Positions 21,329 to 26,679 of a DNA stretch of 26,679 bases are shown here, one piece after another. A program made the translations under genes and the position numbers. This DNA comes from an uncultured Dialister sp. (lineage in GTDB: Bacteria > Bacillota > Negativicutes > Veillonellales > Dialisteraceae). Location: positions 1-26,679 of the forward strand of contig UQYL01000020.1 of NCBI GenBank assembly GCA_900545365.1. The letters run 5' to 3'. The first letter of the stretch is position 1; every line of letters begins with the position of its first letter. Under the pieces are notes generated by a model. The model was given only the letters and a program-made list of their open reading frames with translations. It was not told where the DNA came from and made no database searches.

Positions 21329-22191
21329 CGGAAGAAACGACAGCGGCCCGTCCTTCCCGGGGCAGAGAGATCGCGGAGATCCTCTTTCGGAATAAGCTCA
21401 CCCTCGCGGGCTTCCTCCTGGTGGGGCTCGTGGCGGCCATCGGCGTGCTCGCGCCGGTCATCGCTCCTTATGACCCGAATTTTATGAATATGCCGGAGCG
21501 GCTTCAGGCGCCGAGCGCGGCGCATCTTTTCGGCACCGATGAAATGGGGCGGGATATCCTGTCCCGCGTCATGTACGGCGCGCGCATCTCCATCGCCGTA
21601 GGCGTCATCATCGTGGCGGTGTCGGCGGCGATCGGCGTCGTGCTGGGGAGCGTCTCCGGCTACTTCGGCGGGAAAGCGGATCAGGCGGTGCTCGCCGTGA
21701 CGGATATGATCCTCGCCTTCCCGTCCATGGTGCTGGCTCTCGCCCTCACCGCGGCCATGGGGCCGGGGCTTCTGAATACGATGCTCGCCGTCATCATCGT
21801 GCGCATCCCCATGTATACCCGCCTCATGCGCGGGCAGGTGCTGGCGGTGAAGGAACAGCAGTACGTCCGCGCGGCGCGCACCTTCGGGGAGAAGCCCTTC
21901 TGGATCGTGGCGCGCCACATCGTGCCGAACTGTCTCACGCCGCTCATGGTGCAGATGACCCTCGGCATCGGCGACGCCATCCTCATCGCTTCCTCCATGA
22001 GCTTCATCGGCCTCGGGGCGCAGCCGCCCACGCCGGAATGGGGAGCCATGATCTCCACGGCCCGCGTCTACGCCATTGACCAGTGGTGGTACGCCGCCTT
22101 TCCGGGGCTGTCCATCCTTATCACCATTATGGGATTCAATCTGATCGGCGACGGGATCCGGGACATTCTGGATCCGCGGTCGAGAAAGTGA
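21325..22191 (+). CDS. dppC: Peptide ABC transporter permease (DppC/OppC type)
   Basis: This 288-aa second permease has a cytoplasmic N-terminus, a first transmembrane helix (LTLAGFLLVGLVAAIGVLA), the DppC/OppC motif HLFGTDEMGRDILSRVMYG, and an EAA loop (EQQYVRAARTFGEKPFWIV, then RHIVPNCLTPLMVQ). It ends DGIRDILDPRSRK, standard for the family. It overlaps the upstream permease stop by 4 nt, indicating translational coupling and equal subunit amounts. Confidence 0.95.
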   Translation: MTEETTAARPSRGREIAEILFRNKLTLAGFLLVGLVAAIGVLAPVIAPYDPNFMNMPERLQAPSAAHLFGTDEMGRDILSRVMYGARISIAVGVIIVAVSAAIGVVLGSVSGYFGGKADQAVLAVTDMILAFPSMVLALALTAAMGPGLLNTMLAVIIVRIPMYTRLMRGQVLAVKEQQYVRAARTFGEKPFWIVARHIVPNCLTPLMVQMTLGIGDAILIASSMSFIGLGAQPPTPEWGAMISTARVYAIDQWWYAAFPGLSILITIMGFNLIGDGIRDILDPRSRK

Positions 22192-22197
22192 GGGCGT

Positions 22198-23220
22198 ATG
22201 GAACCGATACTTGAGATCCGGAACCTGTCTCTGGCGCTTCCGGTGAAAAAAGGGATGGTCTCCATCCTTCACGATGTTTCCCTGTCCATCGCGCCGGGGG
22301 AGATCCTCGGCCTCGTGGGCGAGTCGGGCAGCGGGAAATCGCTCACCGCCTTTTCCGTGACACGGCTCCTTCCCGGCGGCGGGCGGGAGAAACTGGGCGG
22401 CTCTATCCGTTTCTGCGGGGAAGAGCTCACGGAGAAGCCGGAAAGAGATATGCAGGCCATCCGGGGCCGGGATATCTCCATGATCTTCCAGGAACCCATG
22501 ACCTGCCTGAATCCGGTCTTCACCATCGGGCGGCAGATGACCGACGTCATCATGACGCATCAGAAGGTCTCCCGTCAGGAGGCCATGAAGACCGCGGAAG
22601 ACATGCTCACGGCGGTGCGCATCCGCAATGCGGCAGACGTGCTCCGGTGCTATCCCTATGAGCTCTCCGGCGGCATGCGGCAGCGTGTGATGATCGGCAT
22701 CGCCCTCTCGTGCCGGCCGAAGCTCCTCATCGCCGACGAGCCCACCACGGCCCTCGATGTGACGGTGCAGGCGAAGATCCTCGCCCTCATCCGCGAAGCC
22801 TGCCGCCGGCTCGGCACGGCGGTGCTCTTCATCTCCCACGACCTGGGCGTCATCTCCCAGATCTGCGACACCGTGGCCGTCATGTACTCCGGACACATCG
22901 TGGAGGCGGGCAAAGCGGCCGACGTCTTCGAGACGCCGGAGCATCCCTACACGCGGGCCCTCATGGCGGCGGTGCCGAAATTCACCGCCTCCGCCGCGGC
23001 GGGAGACCGGCTCTTCGCCATTCCCGGCGTCGTGCCCGACCCGTCGGAACAGATGGCGGGATGCCGCTTCGCGCCGCGCTGCCCCTTCGCCACGGAGCTC
23101 TGCCGCACCGCGCCGCCGTCGGACACCCTTACCGGCGCGGGCCATCTGGTGTACTGCCACAACTGGCAGAGCGCCGCGCCGACCTTCGCCGTCATCCGCG
23201 GAAAGGAGGAGGAAGCATGA
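22198..23220 (+). CDS. dppD: Peptide ABC transporter ATP-binding protein (DppD/OppD type)
   Basis: This 340-aa ATPase has Walker A GESGSGKS (41-48), Q-loop FQEP (Q98), signature LSGGMRQR (156-163), Walker B LLIADE (176-181) and an H-loop ISHD. After it comes the oligopeptide/dipeptide C-terminal region with the Cys-containing CRFAPRCPFATELCR, a segment that in some homologues binds an iron-sulfur cluster. It couples ATP hydrolysis to peptide uptake, paired with the DppF-type subunit. It starts 6 nt after the permease stop and overlaps the next gene by 4 nt (ATGA). Confidence 0.95.
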   Translation: MEPILEIRNLSLALPVKKGMVSILHDVSLSIAPGEILGLVGESGSGKSLTAFSVTRLLPGGGREKLGGSIRFCGEELTEKPERDMQAIRGRDISMIFQEPMTCLNPVFTIGRQMTDVIMTHQKVSRQEAMKTAEDMLTAVRIRNAADVLRCYPYELSGGMRQRVMIGIALSCRPKLLIADEPTTALDVTVQAKILALIREACRRLGTAVLFISHDLGVISQICDTVAVMYSGHIVEAGKAADVFETPEHPYTRALMAAVPKFTASAAAGDRLFAIPGVVPDPSEQMAGCRFAPRCPFATELCRTAPPSDTLTGAGHLVYCHNWQSAAPTFAVIRGKEEEA

Positions 23221-24035
23221 GCCTGCTCACCATTGAAAACGTGACGAAGACCTTCCGCACGAAGGGATTCTTCGGCAAGACCAAAGAAGTGCACGCCCTC
23301 GACGGCGTGTCCCTCTCCATCGAAAAAGGGGAGTCCATCGGCATCGTGGGCGAGTCCGGCTGCGGCAAATCCACCCTGGCCAATCTCATCGTCCGGCTGG
23401 AAGAACCCACGGAGGGCCGCATCCTGCTGGACGGGGAAGATATCTCCCACCTCCCGGAGAACGCTCTCCGGCCCCTGCGGCGGCGCATCCAGATCGTCTT
23501 TCAGGATCCCTATTCGTCCCTGTCCCCGAGGATGACCGTAGGGGAGATCGTGAAAGAGCCCATGCGCGTCCTCGGAGGGCACACGGAAAAAGAAGCGGAA
23601 GAGCGGGCGGAACGGCTGCTCCATATGGTGGGCCTCACGGCAGGGGCCATGGGGCGGTATCCCCATGAATTTTCCGGCGGCCAGCGCCAGCGCATCTCCA
23701 TCGCGAGAGCGCTCATGACAGAGCCGGAGATCCTCATCCTCGACGAGCCCACGAGCGCCCTCGATGTGTCCGTGCAGGCGCAGGTGCTGAATCTCCTCAC
23801 CGATCTGCGGGAGAAACTGGGGCTGACCTATCTTTTCATCTCCCACAATCTGGTGGTGGTGAAGTACATTTCCGACCGGACAGTGGTCATGCGGAAAGGG
23901 CAGGTCGTGGAAGAAGGCCCTTCGGAGCGCATCCTCACCGCGCCGGAAGCGGACTACACGAAAGCGCTCATCGCGGCGGTGCCCATGATCGGGAAGCCTT
24001 TCCGCGAGCCGGAGGACATGCAGGAGACGGTGTGA
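23217..24035 (+). CDS. dppF: Peptide ABC transporter ATP-binding protein (DppF/OppF type)
   Basis: The 272-aa product begins MSLLTIENVTKTFRTKGFF. It has Walker A GESGCGKS (45-52), Q-loop FQDPYSSLSPRMTV, signature FSGGQRQR, Walker B ILILDEPTSALD and H-loop ISHN. It is somewhat shorter than many DppF/OppF proteins because it lacks a long C-terminal extension and the Cys cluster. ATG 23217 sits in an ATGA overlap with the upstream ATPase and has AAGGAGGAGG before it; the much longer open frame upstream is a shadow of dppD. Confidence 0.94.
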   Translation: MSLLTIENVTKTFRTKGFFGKTKEVHALDGVSLSIEKGESIGIVGESGCGKSTLANLIVRLEEPTEGRILLDGEDISHLPENALRPLRRRIQIVFQDPYSSLSPRMTVGEIVKEPMRVLGGHTEKEAEERAERLLHMVGLTAGAMGRYPHEFSGGQRQRISIARALMTEPEILILDEPTSALDVSVQAQVLNLLTDLREKLGLTYLFISHNLVVVKYISDRTVVMRKGQVVEEGPSERILTAPEADYTKALIAAVPMIGKPFREPEDMQETV

Positions 24036-24050
24036 AAATAAGGAGGAGCC

Positions 24051-25493
24051 ATGACAGACGAAGAATGGAAAGGCCTTGAGACGCTGGCGGAGAAGATGCT
24101 CGCGTACTACCGCATCCCCGGATGCGCCATGGCCGTGATCGATGAGGGCGTGCATTTTCTTTCCTTCGGCGCGCGCGACGCGGAGACCGGCGAGCCCTTC
24201 ACGGAGAAGACCGTCTCCGGCATCGGCTCGTGCACGAAATCCATGACCGCCGCGGCGGCGCTCCGCCTGGAAGAGAAAGGGCTCCTCTCCATCGACGAGC
24301 CCATCGCCTCCTATGTGCCGGGATTTGCCATGTGGGACAGCCGGGTGACGCCGCTCGTGACGCTTCGGGACATGTTCTGCCACCGCACGGGCGTGGCGGG
24401 GCACGACGGCGCGTGGCCGGACAACAGCATTTCCAGGGAAGAATTTCTCCTCCGCCTCCGCTATCTTGAGCCGAACGCGGATTTCCGCACCGCCGCTCAA
24501 TACAGCAATGTCATGTACGCCGCGGCGGGCGGCGTGATGGAAGCGGTCACGGGGAAGCGGTGGGAGACCATTCTGGAAGAAGAGATCTTTCAGCCTCTTG
24601 GCATGACGCGCACCTTCTGCCTCATGGGAGACGCGGAAAAAGAAAACGATCTCGCCTCGCCGCACCGGTGGGACCGGGGCCTCCATGTCATCCCCCGGTG
24701 GAACATCGACATGGCCGGGCCGTGCGGCTCCGTGATGAGCACGGCGGAAGATATGGCGAAATGGCTCGCCTTCCACATCTCCGGCGGCATGGCGGACGGG
24801 CGGGCGCTCCTCTCGACCTCGCGCTTCCTCGATATGCACGCGCCGCAGGTCATCATGGACTATCCCCACGTACGGGGCGGCCGCTCCCTCGGCTACGGAC
24901 TGGGCTGGCGGGTCATGGAATACCACGGCAGCATCGTGCAGCAGCACACCGGGAAGATCGAAGGATACAGCGCCTTCCAGTTCTACCTGCCGGGCTTCGG
25001 GAAAGGCGCGGTCTATCTCCAGAATCTCCACGCCCCGGACAATCCCTTCATCTTCGCCGTGCAGGGATACCTGCTGGACGTCTTCACCGGGCGCGCTCCG
25101 GCGGACTGGTACGGACTCTATACGGAAGCGCGGGAACACGCGCCGGAAGACATGTACCACCATCTGGAATTTGACTGCGTGCCGGAGAGCACCGCTTCCG
25201 CTCCGCCCTCCCGGAGCCTTGAAGCCTACGCCGGGCTCTATGCCCATCCCGGGTACGGCCTCTTCCGTGTGCGCCGCGGCGGAGGCGGTCTCCTTCTGGA
25301 CGAGCGGGACGTGGAAGGGCTTCCTCTCACGCACCTCTGCTACGACACCTTCCGGGCGGACGGCGTCAAAGAAGACACTGACCTCTACGCGCTGCCCCTG
25401 ACCTTCTGCGCGGGGCCCGCGGGAGAGATCGCCGGATTTCTTCTCCCCATGGAGCCGAAAACGGCGCCGCTCTATTTCAAAAAGATACGATAA
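24051..25493 (+). CDS. Cytoplasmic serine hydrolase, beta-lactamase/D-aminopeptidase fold
   Basis: This 480-aa protein carries the class C-like beta-lactamase motifs: SxxK as Ser60-Cys-Thr-Lys63, YxN as Tyr151-Ser-Asn153, and HTG at 299-301 in place of KTG. A C-terminal domain of about 110 residues (from ~390, small beta-rich region) follows, as in some peptidases of this group. There is no signal peptide, so it acts in the cytoplasm and is unlikely to be a drug-resistance beta-lactamase. It lies 15 nt after the last importer gene and before the operon terminator. The simplest idea is hydrolysis of imported peptides, perhaps D-amino-acid or cell-wall peptides, but substrate is unproven; esterase activity is the main alternative. 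Confidence 0.88.
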   Translation: MTDEEWKGLETLAEKMLAYYRIPGCAMAVIDEGVHFLSFGARDAETGEPFTEKTVSGIGSCTKSMTAAAALRLEEKGLLSIDEPIASYVPGFAMWDSRVTPLVTLRDMFCHRTGVAGHDGAWPDNSISREEFLLRLRYLEPNADFRTAAQYSNVMYAAAGGVMEAVTGKRWETILEEEIFQPLGMTRTFCLMGDAEKENDLASPHRWDRGLHVIPRWNIDMAGPCGSVMSTAEDMAKWLAFHISGGMADGRALLSTSRFLDMHAPQVIMDYPHVRGGRSLGYGLGWRVMEYHGSIVQQHTGKIEGYSAFQFYLPGFGKGAVYLQNLHAPDNPFIFAVQGYLLDVFTGRAPADWYGLYTEAREHAPEDMYHHLEFDCVPESTASAPPSRSLEAYAGLYAHPGYGLFRVRRGGGGLLLDERDVEGLPLTHLCYDTFRADGVKEDTDLYALPLTFCAGPAGEIAGFLLPMEPKTAPLYFKKIR

Positions 25494-25495
25494 GA

Positions 25496-25521
25496 GAAAC
25501 GCTTCTTCGGAGGCGTTTTTT
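25496..25521 (+). terminator. Rho-independent terminator of the peptide-importer operon
   Basis: An 8-bp stem AACGCTTC/GAGGCGTT closed by a TTCG tetraloop is followed by T, starting 4 nt after the hydrolase stop. It marks the hydrolase as the last gene of the operon. Confidence 0.9.
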
Positions 25522-25542
25522 CGCGCCCCTCCGCCGCGCTGA

Positions 25543-25571
25543 TTGATTTTCTTCCGCCGGTTGTATAAAAT
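25543..25571 (+). promoter_or_regulatory. Promoter for the two small membrane-protein genes
   Basis: TTGATT (25543-25548), a 17-nt spacer and TAAAAT (25566-25571) resemble the housekeeping consensus; an overlapping TATAAA could serve instead. The leader then has a small stem AGGGGA/TTCCCCT just before the ribosome site. Confidence 0.6.
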
Positions 25572-25621
25572 AAAAATGATACTTTATAAAAAGGGGACGT
25601 GTTTCCCCTGCGGAGGAAAAG

Positions 25622-25861
25622 ATGAAAGATCATTTGCGCACAGTCCTCTTCGTGGTGGCTCTCGGCATGGTGGGCATGAATATCCACGACAACGGACTTC
25701 AGCTGGGCAATGCCCTCATCGGGGTGATGCTCCTCGCCGTATTCGCGGTGAACCTGTATTTCAGAAATAAGAGAGCCCGCGAGGCCGCGGAGCTGGTGCG
25801 GCAGAAGGAAGCGGAAAAGAAGGCCCGCCGCCGCGCGAGAAAAGCGGCGAAGAAACGCTGA
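25622..25861 (+). CDS. Small membrane protein with basic C-terminal tail
   Basis: This 79-aa protein is not one I recognise. It has two hydrophobic helices (about 6-20, TVLFVVALGMVGMN; about 30-46, ALIGVMLLAVFAVNLYF) joined by a short polar turn. A tail of about 32 residues packed with Lys, Arg, Ala and Glu (KKARRRARKAAKKR at the end) follows. Both termini are probably cytoplasmic. GGAGG lies about 6 nt before the ATG. It is 11 nt upstream of a gene for a membrane protein with a strongly acidic tail, so the two may interact; that is inference from opposite charge and co-transcription. Confidence 0.75.
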   Translation: MKDHLRTVLFVVALGMVGMNIHDNGLQLGNALIGVMLLAVFAVNLYFRNKRAREAAELVRQKEAEKKARRRARKAAKKR

Positions 25862-25872
25862 AGGAGAGATTT

Positions 25873-26616
25873 ATGGAAACAATGAAGCACAATGTGGAAT
25901 ATTCCCATCCCCATCCCCTGTACCGCGCGGCGATCGGCGTGATCCTGCTCGGATGGGTCGGCTACGTGGGCTGGATCTGGGCGGACGCGCTCAGCCGGGG
26001 CGAAATGCCGTGGCTGGCGAGCATCGCCGTACAGGCGCTCCTTCTCTGGTACATCGTCAATACGGCGACGGCGAAGACGGAATACCGCCTGGAAAAAGAC
26101 GAGCTGGTCATCGTGAAAAAGAGCCTCTTCCGGGGCACGAAGGAAATGCGCATCGCCTATGAGGAAATTTTCGGCGTGTACCGGTACAACGCGAAGAAAA
26201 AGAACGGCATCGACTACACGAGCCAGTACTACATGTACTCCAAGCTGGACCGCCGGGACATCTGGGTGCTCCTCTACAATGACAACGACAATACGAAAAA
26301 GGCGGGCTGTGTCATGCTGAAGGCGTCGGACGAATTCCTGGACGCATTCGCGGCGATCCTTCCCGACCGGGTGGACATTCCTCAGGAAGAAGTGCTGGGG
26401 AACGCCTACAAGCACATGGGCGAAGTCATCCGCCGGAAAGAAGACGCGGAATACGATGACGACGACTATGATGATGACGAGTACGACGATGAGTACGATG
26501 ACGAAGAATACGAAGACGGCGCAGAAGAGGAAGCGGACGAAGAGCCGGAAGAAAAGCCTGTGAAGAAAGACGCTCCGAAAACGGCGGCGAAGAAAACGGA
26601 AAAAGAAAAGAAATAA
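25873..26616 (+). CDS. Membrane protein with PH-like domain and acidic repeat tail
   Basis: This 247-aa protein is not assigned to a characterised family. Two transmembrane helices (about 18-39 and 46-64) are followed by a region resembling bacterial PH-like domains: TEYRLEKDELVIVKKSLFRG, then IAYEEIFGVYRYNA, WVLLYND and FLDAFAAILPDRVDIP. Residues of about 190-225 are an Asp/Tyr/Glu repeat (units DDDYD, DDEYD, DDEEYEDG), and the last 20 residues are Lys/Glu/Ala-rich. The tail is encoded by GAY/GAR codon repeats that could change length by slippage. AAGGAG lies about 7 nt before the ATG. Second and last gene of its unit. Confidence 0.75.
   Translation: METMKHNVEYSHPHPLYRAAIGVILLGWVGYVGWIWADALSRGEMPWLASIAVQALLLWYIVNTATAKTEYRLEKDELVIVKKSLFRGTKEMRIAYEEIFGVYRYNAKKKNGIDYTSQYYMYSKLDRRDIWVLLYNDNDNTKKAGCVMLKASDEFLDAFAAILPDRVDIPQEEVLGNAYKHMGEVIRRKEDAEYDDDDYDDDEYDDEYDDEEYEDGAEEEADEEPEEKPVKKDAPKTAAKKTEKEKK
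26453..26518 (+). repeat. Low-complexity trinucleotide repeat (GAT/GAC/GAG/TAC codons)
   Basis: A purine-rich run of GAT, GAC, GAA and TAC/TAT triplets within the PH-like gene encodes the acidic Asp/Tyr/Glu tail. Changes in copy number would keep frame. The run is imperfect at nucleotide level. Confidence 0.7.
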
Positions 26617-26621
26617 AAAAG

Positions 26622-26647
26622 AAGCACGGTGAAATACCGTGCTTTTT
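26622..26647 (+). terminator. Rho-independent terminator after the PH-like membrane protein
   Basis: A perfect 9-bp stem AAGCACGGT/ACCGTGCTT with a 5-nt loop is followed by T residues, 6 nt after the stop. Flanking A and T runs make it potentially bidirectional. Confidence 0.9.
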
Positions 26648-26679
26648 GCGTGGGCTCATTCAGCGGAGCCTGCGGAAGA

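Noticed and set aside
24051..25493. Antibiotic-resistance beta-lactamase
   Set aside because: There is no signal peptide, it has HTG rather than KTG, and it has an extra C-terminal domain. The operon is for peptide uptake, so a cytoplasmic peptidase or esterase is more likely.

Overview
The window looks like a chromosomal segment from a GC-rich, diderm member of the Firmicutes, class Negativicutes (Veillonella/Megasphaera/Selenomonas relatives). The best evidence is an OmpM-type porin at 5877-7118, which has a signal peptide, one SLH domain, a coiled coil and a beta-barrel ending in Phe. A broken autotransporter (10271-12701) with an outer-membrane barrel also fits. The Firmicutes-style order ylxM-ffh-rpsP-khpA-ylqD-rimM-trmD and the pair DUF1934(ywiB)-argS agree with this. 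I cannot name the genus from sequence alone.

Layout of the minus-strand half (1-16.7 kb). From right to left along transcription there is: (i) DUF1934-argS-pyrG, from an extended -10 promoter near 16.7 kb to a terminator at 12.83 kb; (ii) an autotransporter locus split into three frames at two short poly-G runs; (iii) mnmE; (iv) tRNA-Trp and tRNA-Arg(ACG) with their own promoter and terminator; (v) galU; (vi) ompM, with a consensus promoter and a leader of about 160 nt; (vii) rubredoxin; (viii) a nine-gene translation/secretion operon, ylxM-ffh-rpsP-khpA-ylqD-rimM-trmD-SPOUT methyltransferase-yebC, with a consensus promoter at 5.5 kb and a terminator at 0.2 kb.

Between the two halves, 16.72-18.05 kb contains no credible protein gene. 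It holds a dense series of hairpins, inverted repeats and short recurring motifs. These include two hairpins with the same flanks but different, self-complementary arms. An 80-bp repeat with a long hairpin lies at its right end and recurs at the left edge of the window, just past yebC.

The plus-strand half (18.1-26.7 kb) holds a small ACT-domain protein and a complete peptide ABC importer operon (binding lipoprotein, two permeases, two ATPases). A cytoplasmic serine hydrolase of the beta-lactamase/D-aminopeptidase fold ends this operon. A strong intrinsic-terminator hairpin sits only 20 nt before the binding-protein start, so the operon must be transcribed through it. Last come two adjacent membrane proteins of unknown function, one with a strongly basic tail and one with a PH-like domain and a strongly acidic tail.

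The most interesting candidates are the poly-G-interrupted autotransporter (phase variation, programmed -1 frameshifting, or sequence error), the structured repeat island, and the leader terminator of the peptide importer.
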